Assembly (NCBI RefSeq): GCF_018598555.1
Contig: NZ_JAHEWN010000007.1
Span: 62,001-126,000 of the forward strand
Source: Curtobacterium aurantiacum
Lineage (GTDB): Bacteria > Actinomycetota > Actinomycetes > Actinomycetales > Microbacteriaceae
DNA: 64,000 nt
Direction: 5' to 3'
Below are positions 47,439 through 56,497 of the stretch, in pieces. Numbering within the stretch: position 1 is the first letter of the stretch; each line of letters starts with the position of its first letter. The notes below the pieces were generated by a model that saw only the letters and a program-made list of their open reading frames with translations, did not search any database and was not told where the DNA came from. A program made the translations under genes and the position numbers.

Positions 47439-48107
47439 ATGCGCGAAGTCTTCCAGCAGGAACTCCAGGACGTCCAGGAGCGACTGACCGAGATCGCCGG
47501 GCTCGTCGAGTCCGCCATCACCCGGGCCACGCAGGCCTTCAGCGAGTCCGACGTGGCCCTCGCCGAAGAGGTGATCGCCGACGACGAGAAGATCGACCTC
47601 GCGGCGAACAGCCTCGACGAGATCGCGATCGACATCCTCGCCCGCCAGGCGCCCGTCGCCCGCGACCTCCGCGTCGTCGTCACCGCCCTGCGCGTCAGCT
47701 CCTCGCTCGAGCGCATGGGCGACATGGCCGAGCACATCGCGCAGCTCGCCCGCCAGCGCTTCCCCGAGAAGGTGGTGCCGAAGGGGCTGCGCGGCACGTT
47801 CAAGAAGATGGGCGCGCACGACGTCGCGATGGCGCAGAAGCTCACGCGCCTGCTCGCCTCCGAGGACATCGCCCTGGCCGCGGAGATCCGCGACGAGGAC
47901 GACGCCGTCGACGAGCTGCACGCCAGCGTCTTCGACTTCGTGCTCGGTGAGGCCTGGAAGGGCGGGCCGGTCGACACCGTCGACGCCACCCTGGCCTCCC
48001 GCTACCACGAGCGCTTCGCCGACCACGCGGTGTCGATCGCGAAGAAGGTCGAGTACCTGGCGACCGGCGACTGGACCGGCGCGTCCACCTCGACCGCGGC
48101 GGTCTGA
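47439..48107 (+). CDS. phoU: Phosphate signalling protein PhoU
   Basis: 222 residues, a two-bundle helical protein that links Pst phosphate uptake to SenX3. Repeats with the PhoU metal-binding pattern are seen: LVESAITRATQAFSESDVALA, DRVAxE-like RDLRVVVTALRVSSSLERMGD and KMGAHDVAMAQKLTRLLAS. GAGAGG is 10 nt before ATG 47439. The upstream region has PHO-box-like repeats. No pst genes are in the window. Confidence 0.93.
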   Translation: MREVFQQELQDVQERLTEIAGLVESAITRATQAFSESDVALAEEVIADDEKIDLAANSLDEIAIDILARQAPVARDLRVVVTALRVSSSLERMGDMAEHIAQLARQRFPEKVVPKGLRGTFKKMGAHDVAMAQKLTRLLASEDIALAAEIRDEDDAVDELHASVFDFVLGEAWKGGPVDTVDATLASRYHERFADHAVSIAKKVEYLATGDWTGASTSTAAV

Positions 48108-48138
48108 CCCGACCCGATCGGTCTGCGAGGATCGTGGC

Positions 48139-48687
48139 ATGGCCCAGGTCGCGATCATCGTCAACGGCATGCCCGGTTCCGGCAAGAGCACGATCGGCAC
48201 GGCACTCGCCGAGGTGCTCGGCTGCCCGTTCCTGTCGAAGGACCGCATCAAGGAGCCCCTCGCCGACGTCGTCGGCCCGATGATCGCCTCGCGTCCGCTC
48301 GGCGGGATCGCGATGGACACGATGTGGTCCATGGCGCGGGCCGTCGAGAACGGGGTCGTCCTCGACGCCGTCTGGCTGCCGTCCCGAGACCGGGACCGCC
48401 TGGAGGCCGGGCTCGCGTCCGCAGGGTCGCCCCGCGCCGTCGAGGTGTGGTGCGACACGGACCGCGCCACCGCCGAGGAGCGACTGCGCGACCGGTACGA
48501 ACCGGGCACCGTGCCGGTGCGCCACGAGGTACACGGGGACCTGGCCGAGGTGCTCGCCTTCTGGGACGAGCACGGCGACGACGCCCGGCCCGTCGGGCTG
48601 CCCGGCGTCCCGGTGATCCGCGTCGACACCACGAAGCCGTACGACGTCGGAGCCCTGGTGCAGGAGATCGCGTCGCACTTCGTGTGA
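48139..48687 (+). CDS. P-loop kinase-like AAA protein
   Basis: 182 residues. The P-loop GMPGSGKS is at residues 10-17, followed by a shikimate/gluconate-kinase-like pattern (GCPFLSKDRIKEPLADV) and a lid region with several arginines (TAEERLRDRYEPG). It is probably a small-molecule kinase; the substrate is unknown. GAGGAT 6 nt before the ATG resembles a leaderless -10. It lies 31 bp after phoU, perhaps in the same transcript. Confidence 0.8.
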   Translation: MAQVAIIVNGMPGSGKSTIGTALAEVLGCPFLSKDRIKEPLADVVGPMIASRPLGGIAMDTMWSMARAVENGVVLDAVWLPSRDRDRLEAGLASAGSPRAVEVWCDTDRATAEERLRDRYEPGTVPVRHEVHGDLAEVLAFWDEHGDDARPVGLPGVPVIRVDTTKPYDVGALVQEIASHFV

Positions 48688-48720
48688 GCGCCCGCCGGTC
48701 GTCGAGCCGACCATGCTGCC

Positions 48721-48808
48721 GAAGCGACAGGTCGTCGGAACGGCGATCCGTTCCTCCCGGCGGAGCGACAGAAGTCGGCGGAACGTTCGCGGCACACTGT
48801 CGCTTTCG
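48721..48808. repeat. Imperfect palindrome downstream of the P-loop kinase gene
   Basis: GAAGCGACAG (48721) pairs with CTGTCGCTTTC (48798) with one bulge, and a third copy of the arm, GGAGCGACAG, lies between. GGAACGG/CCGTTCC (48737-48754) adds a small stem. Similar in style to the other long intergenic hairpins. Confidence 0.45.
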
Positions 48809-48830
48809 CGAAGGCCCGCTCACGCACGAA

Positions 48831-48857
48831 CGCCCCGCCCGGATGCCGGACGGGGCG
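48831..48857 (-). terminator. gpmA terminator
   Basis: CGCCCCGCCCGG pairs with CCGGACGGGGCG (one mismatch) about 17 bp past the gpmA stop codon. Confidence 0.78.
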
Positions 48858-48873
48858 CTCTTCGGGGGTACTG

Positions 48874-49620
48874 CTACTTCTTGGCGCCCTGGGCAGCCAC
48901 GGCGGCGGCACCGGCTGCGGCGGCCTCGGGGTCGAGGTAGTAGGCGGGCTTCGTCGGCGTGAAGTCGTCGTCGAGCTCGTACACCAGCGGGATGCCCGTC
49001 GGGATGTTCAGGCCGGCGATGTCGTCGTCGGAGATGCCGTCGAGGTGCTTCACGAGCGCACGGAGCGAGTTGCCGTGCGCCGTCACCAGGACGGTCTTGC
49101 CGGCGGCGAGGTCCTTCGTGATGTCGGACTCCCAGTACGGCAGCAGACGGTCGATCACGAGCTTGAGCGACTCGGTGCGGGGCAGCCGGTCACCGAGCTC
49201 GGCGTAGCGGCGGTCACCGAACTGCGACCACTCGGCGTCGTCGGCGATGGGGGGCGGCGGGACGTCGAACGAACGGCGCCACTCCATGAACTGCTGCTCG
49301 CCGTACTCGGCCAGGGTCTGGGCCTTGTCCTTGCCCTGCAGGTCGCCGTAGTGGCGCTCGTTGAGGCGCCAGTCGCGCTTCACCGGCAGCCAGGCCAGGT
49401 CGGCCTGCAGCAGCGCGATGTCCGCCGTCTGGATCGCACGGGTCAGGAGCGAGGTGTACAGGACGTCGGGGACGATGCCGGACTCGGCGATGAGGTCGCC
49501 GGCACGCTTCGCCTCCTTCTCGCCCAGCTCGCTGAGCCGGACGTCGACCCAACCGGTGAACAGGTTCTTCTGGTTCCAGTCACTGTTGCCGTGACGGAGC
49601 AGGACGAGCGTGGAGGTCAT
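48874..49620 (-). CDS. gpmA: 2,3-bisphosphoglycerate-dependent phosphoglycerate mutase
   Basis: Glycolysis/gluconeogenesis, interconverting 3- and 2-phosphoglycerate. 248 residues; phospho-His10 in [10 protein letters not shown], the second His in [11 protein letters not shown], and motifs [10 protein letters not shown] and [14 protein letters not shown] fit GpmA. The C-terminal Ala-rich tail ([17 protein letters not shown]) is longer than usual. TAGACT is 7 nt before ATG 49620. Mycobacteria also place gpm1 next to senX3-regX3 (Rv0489-Rv0491). Confidence 0.95.
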   Translation of the reverse strand: MTSTLVLLRHGNSDWNQKNLFTGWVDVRLSELGEKEAKRAGDLIAESGIVPDVLYTSLLTRAIQTADIALLQADLAWLPVKRDWRLNERHYGDLQGKDKAQTLAEYGEQQFMEWRRSFDVPPPPIADDAEWSQFGDRRYAELGDRLPRTESLKLVIDRLLPYWESDITKDLAAGKTVLVTAHGNSLRALVKHLDGISDDDIAGLNIPTGIPLVYELDDDFTPTKPAYYLDPEAAAAGAAAVAAQGAKK

Positions 49621-49665
49621 GCCTGCGAGTCTACCGAGCGGTACCGGCCCCGTACCCTTGGACGC

Positions 49666-50439
49666 ATGCCCATCGGGAACGTGACGCGCGGGACGACCGG
49701 GTACAACCGGCTCCGCCGTGTCGACCGGTGGATCGCGACCCTGCCGGTGCTGCGCCGGACGGACGACCCGCTCGTCGCCGACGTCGGCTACGGGGCCTCC
49801 CCGACCACCACCCTCGAGCTCCGGGACCGCCTGGCAGCGGTCCGACCGGACGTCGAGGTCACCGGCATCGAGATCGAGCCGTCGCGGGTGGCCCTGGCGA
49901 ACGCCGGCACCCGCGACGGCGTGACCTTCCGTCTGGGCGGCTTCGAGACCCCGACGCCCGGGCAGCGGCGTCCCGCCGTGATCCGCGCGTTCAACGTGTT
50001 GCGGCAGTACGACGAGGCCGCGGTGGTCGGGTCGTGGCGGATCATGCAGGACCGGCTGCAACCCGGCGGCGCACTCGTCGAGGGGACCTGCAACGAGGTC
50101 GGACGGGTCGCCTCGTGGGTGACGCTCGACGACGTCGCACCACGGACCTTCACGGTGTCGCTCCGGCTCGCCGGCCTCGACGTGCCGAGCATCGTCGCCG
50201 AGCGCCTGCCGAAGGCCCTGATCCACCGCAACGTGCCGGGCGAGCGGGTGCACACGTTCCTGCGCGACCTCGACCTGTCGTGGGCGGTCGCCGCACCGCT
50301 CGGGACGTACGGGCCCCGGCAGCGGTGGATCGCCACGGTCCGCGGCATGCGGGACCGCGGGTGGCCGGTGCTGCACGGTGTACCGCGCTGGCGACTCGGT
50401 GAGCTCAGCGTGCCGTGGTCGGCCGTCGCCCCCGCCTAG
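49666..50439 (+). CDS. Class I SAM-dependent methyltransferase
   Basis: 257 residues. The SAM loop is [17 protein letters not shown], followed by [13 protein letters not shown] (motif II) and a C-terminal region with GTYGPRQRW. The substrate is unknown. TACCCT (49653-49658) is 7 nt before the ATG; it is divergent from gpmA. It converges on ygfZ. Confidence 0.85.
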   Translation: MPIGNVTRGTTGYNRLRRVDRWIATLPVLRRTDDPLVADVGYGASPTTTLELRDRLAAVRPDVEVTGIEIEPSRVALANAGTRDGVTFRLGGFETPTPGQRRPAVIRAFNVLRQYDEAAVVGSWRIMQDRLQPGGALVEGTCNEVGRVASWVTLDDVAPRTFTVSLRLAGLDVPSIVAERLPKALIHRNVPGERVHTFLRDLDLSWAVAAPLGTYGPRQRWIATVRGMRDRGWPVLHGVPRWRLGELSVPWSAVAPA

Positions 50440-50448
50440 GCCCCGCGC

Positions 50449-50520
50449 CGCAAAACACCGGTGTTCGCGCTCCGAACACCCGCGAACCGCGGTGCGACCA
50501 GCGAACACCGGTGTTTTGCG
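50449..50520. repeat. 20-bp perfect inverted repeat between convergent genes
   Basis: CGCAAAACACCGGTGTTCGC (50449-50468) and its exact complement at 50501-50520 with a 32-nt spacer. Each arm also contains the small palindrome ACACCGGTGT. It may be a terminator or a protein-binding site. Confidence 0.8.
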
Positions 50521-50536
50521 ATCGTCAACGCGCAGG

Positions 50537-51619
50537 CTAGGAGCGCTTCACGGCTCCGAGGCGGGGAAGGCGCGGGACGTTCGCCGTCGCACCGGCCTCG
50601 GGCGGGACGATGGTCTCCTGCGCCGCCGTCACCACGACGTCGTCGGCCTCGAGCCGCAGGGTCGCGGCGGGGTCGAGGGAGCGCTTCACCACGGCGAGCC
50701 CGATCGGACCGAGCTCGTGGTGGATCGCGGACGCCGACAGCCGACCGACGGGCTTGTCGTCGAGCAGCACCGGGGTACCGGGCGTCGGCAGCACGCCGTC
50801 CGACCCGTCGAGGTGCAGCAGCACGGCCCGGCGCGGCGGGTGCCCGAGGTTGTGGACCTTCGCGACGGTCTCCTGCCCGCGGTAGCAGCCCTTCGACAGG
50901 TGCACGGCGGACCGGAGCCAGTCGAGCTCGTGCGGGATCGTCCGCTCGTCGACGTCGGACAGGGTCGGGCGCCAGGCGGCGATCCGCAGGGCCTCGTACG
51001 CGAGCAGCCCCGCGACCGGGACGTCCGACGAGGCGATCGCGGCCGCGGTGCCGGGGGTGACCACGGCGATGCGGAGGGTCCAGTCGGAGCCGGGGTGGGC
51101 CTCCTGGTCGGCGTAGCCCCATCCGCCGGGCGTGACGGCACCCCACGGGTCGACCCACTCGGCGACGGGCGGTTCCGGCAGTTCGACGGACGCGAACGGG
51201 GGTGCCGCACCGAACCAACCGAGGGTGACGAGGTCGGCCGAGCGGTCGGCGACCTCGACCCGGAGCATGAAGCGCATCGAGTCCAGCCAGCCGGCGAGCG
51301 GCGCAGCGTCCGCGCGCTCGGTGAGCAGCCAGGCGGTGGCACCGTCGTCGACGACCCGGGCCGCGTGCTCGACGCGTCCGGCCTGGTCGAGCACGAGGGT
51401 CTCGGTGCTGACGCCGACGGGCAGCCCCGTCAGCTGCTGCGAGGTGATCGAGTTGAGCCAGGACAGCCGGTCCGGCCCGGTCACCGTCACGACGCCCAGC
51501 CCGAGCTCGACGACCGCACGACCGCGGACGAGCAGTCGCTGCTCGCCGATCGGGTTGCCGAAGTGGGCGGCGACGGAGTCGGCGGCGACGAAGCCGTCGC
51601 GTGCAGCGAACACCGACAT
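50537..51619 (-). CDS. ygfZ: Folate-binding protein YgfZ (GcvT-like)
   Basis: 360 residues. The conserved KGCYRGQE motif ([14 protein letters not shown]) is the tetrahydrofolate-linked signature of YgfZ, which supports iron-sulfur cluster enzymes. The N-terminal GcvT-like half reads [20 protein letters not shown]. Its start overlaps the stop of the upstream nitrobindin-like gene by one base, so they are coupled. Confidence 0.93.
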   Translation of the reverse strand: MSVFAARDGFVAADSVAAHFGNPIGEQRLLVRGRAVVELGLGVVTVTGPDRLSWLNSITSQQLTGLPVGVSTETLVLDQAGRVEHAARVVDDGATAWLLTERADAAPLAGWLDSMRFMLRVEVADRSADLVTLGWFGAAPPFASVELPEPPVAEWVDPWGAVTPGGWGYADQEAHPGSDWTLRIAVVTPGTAAAIASSDVPVAGLLAYEALRIAAWRPTLSDVDERTIPHELDWLRSAVHLSKGCYRGQETVAKVHNLGHPPRRAVLLHLDGSDGVLPTPGTPVLLDDKPVGRLSASAIHHELGPIGLAVVKRSLDPAATLRLEADDVVVTAAQETIVPPEAGATANVPRLPRLGAVKRS

Positions 51620-52221
51620 CAGTCGACCTTCGCGAGCTGCCCCGAGGCGTGCGAGGTGAGTTCACGGCCGAGCGCAGCGATGTCCCACGCCCAGAAGAGC
51701 TTGCCCTCGACCAGCCCGTACAGGCGGGTCGCGGCGGAGTAGTCCTTCGCGTTCGGCGAGCGCATCACGGCGTCGGTCGACAGGTCGATGCGGCCCTTCA
51801 GCACCCGGCCGACGTAGAGCTCGTTGACGCCCGTCGGGTGGATGATCGCGGCCTCGACGTCGAAGCCGTCGGTGGTGTTGCGGAGGGCCTCGACGCTCTC
51901 GACGGTGCTGAACGGCGTGGGCCCCTCGCCCAGGAGCATCGCGGGGCCGCGGTCGCCGGGCTCGGTCGGACGGTCGATCCGCCAGTACCCCATCTCGGCG
52001 GCGAGCGGGGTGTGGTCGTCGTCCAGCAGCCACGTGGTGGACGAGTAGTTCAGGTACGGCAGGCCGTCGTGGCTGAAGCTCACGCGCTGGCCGAACTCGT
52101 AGTTCCGGACCTCGTCGTCGTCCCCGACCGGGTACTCGACCACGCCGGTTCCCTCCCACACGCCGACCAGCCACGACAGCGGGACCAGTTCGGGGGCGAG
52201 GCCTTCGGGCAGCTCGATCAA
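51619..52221 (-). CDS. Nitrobindin-like FABP-family heme/ligand-binding protein
   Basis: 200 residues of the DUF1794/nitrobindin beta-barrel family. The hallmark GVWEGTG (loop near residue 20) and the ligand-side residues of the barrel (FWAWDIAALG) are visible. Related proteins bind heme and nitric oxide or a hydrophobic ligand; the exact role is unknown. The start is TTG 52221, overlapping the stop of the 38-residue gene (TTGA). The operon order is small membrane protein, this gene, ygfZ. Confidence 0.85.
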   Translation of the reverse strand: MIELPEGLAPELVPLSWLVGVWEGTGVVEYPVGDDDEVRNYEFGQRVSFSHDGLPYLNYSSTTWLLDDDHTPLAAEMGYWRIDRPTEPGDRGPAMLLGEGPTPFSTVESVEALRNTTDGFDVEAAIIHPTGVNELYVGRVLKGRIDLSTDAVMRSPNAKDYSAATRLYGLVEGKLFWAWDIAALGRELTSHASGQLAKVD

Positions 52222-52334
52222 CGCTGACCCTTGAACAGCTTCACGACGACGACCACCGAGATGAACGCGATCGCGAGCGACGCCAGGCCGAGGAGGCCGA
52301 CGTAGAAGAGCTCGAGCGCAAGCAGCGAATCCAT
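52218..52334 (-). CDS. 38-aa single-helix membrane protein
   Basis: A small protein starting at ATG 52334, with a single long hydrophobic helix and the basic end KLFKGQR. TAGACT (52342-52347) lies 7 nt upstream, and its stop overlaps the TTG of the next gene. Both features support a real first gene of the nitrobindin-ygfZ operon. The function is unknown. Confidence 0.72.
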   Translation of the reverse strand: MDSLLALELFYVGLLGLASLAIAFISVVVVVKLFKGQR

Positions 52335-52358
52335 GGTCCGGAGTCTACGCGGCTCGGC

Positions 52359-52640
52359 TCAACGCGCCAGGAGCACCACCGCGGTGACGAGGACCACGAC
52401 GAAGGCCCCCGAGGACGCGATGCTGATCCGTTCGACCAGGCCGTCCTTGGTGGCGGTGATGAGCTGCAGCACGAAGCTGACCATCACGCAGGCGACGAAG
52501 ACGAGCAGCAGCCAGGCGAACGCGTCGCGCTCGGCCAGGGCCAGCACGAGCACCGCCCCGACGACCGCCAGCACCCAGACCGGCAGGACGGACGTCAGCT
52601 TGAGGCGTCGCTGGTCGGTGGGGTGCACGGGCTCGGTCAC
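52359..52640 (-). CDS. Small membrane protein, 93 aa
   Basis: Unrecognised. After a polar start (TEPVHPTDQRRLKL) it has three hydrophobic helices (PVWVLAVVGAVLVLALA, AWLLLVFVACVMVSFVL, SGAFVVVLVTAVVLL). The GTG 52640 is preferred because CATGAT is 7 nt upstream; an ATG farther upstream would add nine or more residues. It ends 24 bp before the -10 of the 38-residue gene. Confidence 0.7.
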   Translation of the reverse strand: MTEPVHPTDQRRLKLTSVLPVWVLAVVGAVLVLALAERDAFAWLLLVFVACVMVSFVLQLITATKDGLVERISIASSGAFVVVLVTAVVLLAR

Positions 52641-52749
52641 GCGCTCCATCATGTCAGGGGACGTGCGGGACGCACGCACCGCTCGGTGCGGGGCGGGTGC
52701 GGGACGACGCGCAGTCCGTCCGGCCGGACAGGTGGTTCGCGAGCATCAC

Positions 52750-52755
52750 TAGGAT
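52750..52755 (+). promoter_or_regulatory. glnR -10 box
   Basis: TAGGAT about 34 nt before the GTG of glnR, followed by a short leader with GGAGG. It fits a normal leadered mRNA. Confidence 0.5.
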
Positions 52756-52788
52756 GTCTCCACGACGTCATCCACCTCCGGAGGTCCT

Positions 52789-53472
52789 GTGGCACAGCTC
52801 CTGGTACTCACCTCGACCGCGCCCGGAGATGTCCTACCGAGCCTGGGCCTCCTGAGCCACCGGATCCGCCACGTGCCGGCCGAGGCCGCGCAGCTGGTCA
52901 ACGCCCCGCAGAGCGACCTGATGTTCGTGGACGCCCGCACCGACCTGGTCAGTGCGAAGGCCCTGTGCAAGATCCTCGCGTCGTCTGGTTCGACCACGCC
53001 GATCGTCCTCGTCGTCACCGAGGGCGGGCTGACCGCGGTGAACAGCGACTGGAACGTCGACGACGTCGTGCTCGAGAGCGCCGGCCCCGCCGAGATCGAC
53101 GCCCGCATCCGACTGTCCGCCGGTCGTGCGGCGAAGGGCCAGACGAGCTCGAAGATCCAGGCGTCCGGCGTCGTCATCGACGAGGCCAGCTACTCCGCCA
53201 AGGTGCGCGGTCGGCCGCTCGACCTCACCTTCAAGGAGTTCGAACTCCTCCGCTTCTTCGCGACCCACCCGTCCCGGGTGTTCACGCGTGAGCAGCTGCT
53301 CAGCGAAGTCTGGGGCTACGACTACTTCGGCGGCACCCGCACGGTCGACGTGCACGTCCGACGGCTCCGCGCGAAACTCGGTGACCTCGAGTCGCTCATC
53401 GGTACCGTCCGCAACGTCGGGTACCGCTTCAACGTCTACGACGACGAGGCCGATCGTCTGATGGGGCAGTAG
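52789..53472 (+). CDS. glnR: GlnR-like nitrogen response regulator (orphan OmpR family)
   Basis: 227 residues. The receiver domain is degenerate (no clear acidic pair; Asp48 in [10 protein letters not shown]), as in GlnR, which acts without a kinase. The winged helix [21 protein letters not shown] and [17 protein letters not shown] matches GlnR strongly. The gene lies directly before mshD, the same order as Rv0818-Rv0819. The GTG 52789 has GGAGG upstream. It probably controls nitrogen genes. Confidence 0.9.
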   Translation: MAQLLVLTSTAPGDVLPSLGLLSHRIRHVPAEAAQLVNAPQSDLMFVDARTDLVSAKALCKILASSGSTTPIVLVVTEGGLTAVNSDWNVDDVVLESAGPAEIDARIRLSAGRAAKGQTSSKIQASGVVIDEASYSAKVRGRPLDLTFKEFELLRFFATHPSRVFTREQLLSEVWGYDYFGGTRTVDVHVRRLRAKLGDLESLIGTVRNVGYRFNVYDDEADRLMGQ

Positions 53473-54293
53473 TGCTGCCCGACCTCGACGGCTTCGTCGT
53501 CCCCGGCGAGGCTCCGCCGTTCGCCGACCAGACCCTGGTGGACGTCCGCGCGGGACGCGCGAGGGTCCTGACCGTCGACCACGGGGTCGCCGTGGTCCGT
53601 GACGCCGAGCTGGAACTCGTCGTCGCCCGGGAGGCCCGTGGCCAGGGCATCGGCACGGCCCTGGTGTCGCAGGCGCTCGCCCTGGGCGGCGGGGCCGCTC
53701 CCCGGCTCGCGTGGGCGCACGGGGACCACCCGGCAGCGCGGGCGCTGGCCGACCGGTTCGGCTGGCGCGCGGTCCGCACCCTGCTGCAGCTCCGGGCACC
53801 GATCGCCGACGCCGTGCCCGAGGTCGAGGTCGAGCTGCCCGGCGGCTTCACACTGTCGGCGTTCCGGCCCGGCACCGACGACGAGACGGACTGGCTCGCG
53901 CTGAACGCCGCCGCCTTCGCCCACCACCCCGAGCAGGGGCGGATGACACTGGACGACCTGCACGCACGCGAGGCCGACGCCTGGTTCTCCGGCGACGACC
54001 TGCTGCTGCTCCGCGACGCCTCCGGGGCGCTGGCGGGCTCGTGCTGGCTCAAGGTCGAGGACGGCATCGGCGAGTTCTACGCCGTCGCCGTCCGCCCCGA
54101 CCTGCAGGGGCAGCGGCTCGGCGGCGTGCTGATGCGCGCGGGGACGGCACGCCTGAGCGGCCGCGGACTGACCGCCGCCGCACTCTACGTCGAGGGGGAC
54201 AACGAGCCCGCGCTCGCGCTGTACCGGCGGTCGGGGTTCACGCAGCACGCGATCGACGTGCAGTACGCGGCGCCGTCTCCGTCCGGCCGGTAA
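53472..54293 (+). CDS. mshD: Mycothiol synthase (MshD)
   Basis: Last step of mycothiol synthesis, acetylating Cys-GlcN-Ins. 273 residues with two GNAT repeats: the first has VAREARGQGIGTALVSQAL, and the second has VAVRPDLQGQRLGGVLMRAG (active acetyl-CoA site) and YVEGDNEPALALYRRSGF. The GTG overlaps the glnR stop (TAGTG), so both are one operon, as in mycobacteria. Confidence 0.93.
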   Translation: MLPDLDGFVVPGEAPPFADQTLVDVRAGRARVLTVDHGVAVVRDAELELVVAREARGQGIGTALVSQALALGGGAAPRLAWAHGDHPAARALADRFGWRAVRTLLQLRAPIADAVPEVEVELPGGFTLSAFRPGTDDETDWLALNAAAFAHHPEQGRMTLDDLHAREADAWFSGDDLLLLRDASGALAGSCWLKVEDGIGEFYAVAVRPDLQGQRLGGVLMRAGTARLSGRGLTAAALYVEGDNEPALALYRRSGFTQHAIDVQYAAPSPSGR

Positions 54294-54341
54294 CATTGCG
54301 TGGTCGGCGAGGGGTCGGCCAGTGGGGGAATCGGGGAACGC

Positions 54342-56360
54342 GTGGCGCAGGACCGTCAAGGGCAGTACGGCCAGGGTGAACCGCTCGGCGCGTCCTACCG
54401 GCTGGTCGAACTGCTCGGGACCGGAGCCACCGGCGAAGTGTGGCGGGTCGAGCACACCGCCACCGGCGACGCGTTCGCGGCGAAGCTGCTCCGTGCCGAG
54501 CTCGCCGCCGACCCGCAGATCGTCGAGCGCTTCGTCCGCGAGCGCTCCGTGCTCCTCGCCCTGCAGCACCCGTCCATCGTGCGCGTCCGCGACCTGGTCG
54601 TCGAGGGCGACCGGCTCGCGATCGTCATGGACCTGGTGCCGGGCGGTTCCGCGCGCGACCTGCTCGCGGCGAACGGGCCGCTCACCCCGCGGGACGCCCT
54701 GACCATCACCGCCGAGACCCTCGACGCCCTGGCCGCAGCGCACGAGCAGGACGTCACCCACCGTGACGTCAAGCCCGACAACGTGCTGCTCCAGGCCGCC
54801 TGGACCCCCGGTGCGAGCGGCGACGTCCGGGTCACCGACTTCGGCATCGCGTCGGTCGTCGCCGAACGTGAGCGCACCACCACCGGGCTCCTCGGCACAC
54901 CGCAGTACATGGCGCCCGAGTCGATCAGTCACGGCCGCTCGGGCCCGGCCGCCGACGTCTACGGCGCCGGGGTCATGCTCTACGAGCTGCTGTCCGGCCG
55001 CACGCCCTTCGCCGGACCGGGCACGGACTTCGCGGTCGCCTACCGGCACGTCACGTCGAACCCACCACCGCTCGACGTGCCCGATGTCCTGTGGGCAGCG
55101 GTGTCCGCCCTGCTCACCAAGGACCCACACGCCCGGCCGTCCGCGGTCGACGCCGCCGCGACCCTGCGTCGACTCGCCCGGTCCCTGGCGTCGGCCCCCG
55201 CGCTGGCCGCGGTCAGCGATCCCGACTCGTTCGACGAGGTCGAGCGTCCGGCGACCGTGGTCCGTGGGCTCCGACCCGAGAACGGGACGACGACCGAGGC
55301 CACGGGCACCGGGGACGACGCCGCGGCCGTCGGGCCGGCCCCGGAACTCGGCCCCGCCGGCTCGCAGACCGTCATCCGGCCGATGGCGCGGCAGCCGTTG
55401 CCCGCCGCGCCGGCTGCCGAGCCCGAACCGACGCGTCGGTTCACCCGCCCCGAGTGGCTGACGAACCGAGCGCTGCTCTTCGGCGGCATCGGCGTCGTGC
55501 TCGTCGCCGCACTCGTCGTCGGTGGCGTGGTGTGGCTGCCCGGAGCCCTCCGGAAGACACCGGGCACCGGTACCGCGACCGCACAGGCCGCCAACGCGTA
55601 CCAGCAGGACCGTCCACTGCCCACCGGGCTGGCGACCACACGGCGCGCCACCATCGATCCAGCGAAGGGCACCGTCGACCTGCGCGTCACGTACGCGGCG
55701 CAGGCGGCCACCCTCAGCGGACCCTTCCTCGAGGTGCTGCCGGGTGCCGGCTCGGGCGCCTCCTGCCCCGCGGTCACCTGGTCCGGCGAGGGCATCACCG
55801 CGAAGCGCAACCAGCCGTCACTGACCGGTGTGGACACCGCGTGCGCGTGGAGCCTGTCCGGCGTCGAGGTCCCCGCTGGCGGAGACGTCACGGTGGATGC
55901 GTCGGTGCCGCTCGCGTCGGTCACGGACGGCGCCGCGCTGCAGACGTGGCTCGACGGCGTCGGCGAGGCGACCACTGCCGCGGTGACCGACGACGCCGTG
56001 CGCGGGACCGCCTACCCGGTCCAGCGGCTGCAGGGCGTCGAGGTCCGGACGCCCGACCGGACGGTCAGCCAGACGGCACTGCCGGTGACCCTGGTGCCGG
56101 TCTGGCCGAGCGGCACCGACGAGCTCAACCCGCTCTACCGCAGTCCGAGCAGCGGGCGCCCGTCGCAGATGCTCGTCGACGTGGCCGGCGGGGAGTCCGG
56201 CGTACGGTTCGCCGACGGCTGCTCGGGCGCGCTGGCGGTGTCGTCCGACGGGCTCGTGGTCACCGCACTGTCCGTCGCTCCGTCGTGCACCGTCCGGGCG
56301 ACGGTGGGGAACTTCACGAACCTCGAGAGCTCGCCCTTCGGGATCACGACGCGCGATTGA
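54342..56360 (+). CDS. Membrane Ser/Thr protein kinase (STPK)
   Basis: About 672 residues, a Hanks-type kinase. Cytoplasmic kinase domain: glycine loop LGTGATGEVW, catalytic Lys48, HRDVKPDN (140-147), DFG 166-168, and APE-like MAPES. A Pro/Ala-rich juxtamembrane linker (about 285-370) carries Thr-rich segments that could be autophosphorylated. One helix (about 376-400) leads to an extracytoplasmic domain of about 270 residues without PASTA repeats; two pairs of cysteines are visible. Start: GTG 54342 after GGGGAAC; a GTG at 54300 is possible. It converges on the FHA-EssC gene. Confidence 0.9.
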   Translation: MAQDRQGQYGQGEPLGASYRLVELLGTGATGEVWRVEHTATGDAFAAKLLRAELAADPQIVERFVRERSVLLALQHPSIVRVRDLVVEGDRLAIVMDLVPGGSARDLLAANGPLTPRDALTITAETLDALAAAHEQDVTHRDVKPDNVLLQAAWTPGASGDVRVTDFGIASVVAERERTTTGLLGTPQYMAPESISHGRSGPAADVYGAGVMLYELLSGRTPFAGPGTDFAVAYRHVTSNPPPLDVPDVLWAAVSALLTKDPHARPSAVDAAATLRRLARSLASAPALAAVSDPDSFDEVERPATVVRGLRPENGTTTEATGTGDDAAAVGPAPELGPAGSQTVIRPMARQPLPAAPAAEPEPTRRFTRPEWLTNRALLFGGIGVVLVAALVVGGVVWLPGALRKTPGTGTATAQAANAYQQDRPLPTGLATTRRATIDPAKGTVDLRVTYAAQAATLSGPFLEVLPGAGSGASCPAVTWSGEGITAKRNQPSLTGVDTACAWSLSGVEVPAGGDVTVDASVPLASVTDGAALQTWLDGVGEATTAAVTDDAVRGTAYPVQRLQGVEVRTPDRTVSQTALPVTLVPVWPSGTDELNPLYRSPSSGRPSQMLVDVAGGESGVRFADGCSGALAVSSDGLVVTALSVAPSCTVRATVGNFTNLESSPFGITTRD

Positions 56361-56370
56361 GCGTTTCTGT

Positions 56371-56438
56371 CGCGTCCGTCGCGCGACTGAAGGCGTCCGT
56401 CGCGTCCGTCGCGCGACCGAGCGCGTCCGTCGCGCGAA
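56371..56438. repeat. 30-bp tandem repeat, 2.3 copies
   Basis: CGCGTCCGTCGCGCGAC starts at 56371 and 56401; 27 of 30 bases match, with a third partial copy to 56438. It lies just after the kinase stop codon. Confidence 0.8.
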
Positions 56439-56446
56439 CAGCAGAC

Positions 56447-56488
56447 GGACCGGAGGCCCGTGGCGGCGTCACCACGGGCCTCCAGTCC
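56447..56488. terminator. Terminator between the kinase and EssC-like genes
   Basis: GGACCGGAGGCCCGTGG pairs with its complement around 8 nt (one mismatch). It is almost identical to the hairpin at 11339-11380 and is 9 bp from the EssC-like stop codon. Confidence 0.8.
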
Positions 56489-56497
56489 GTGAGTCGG

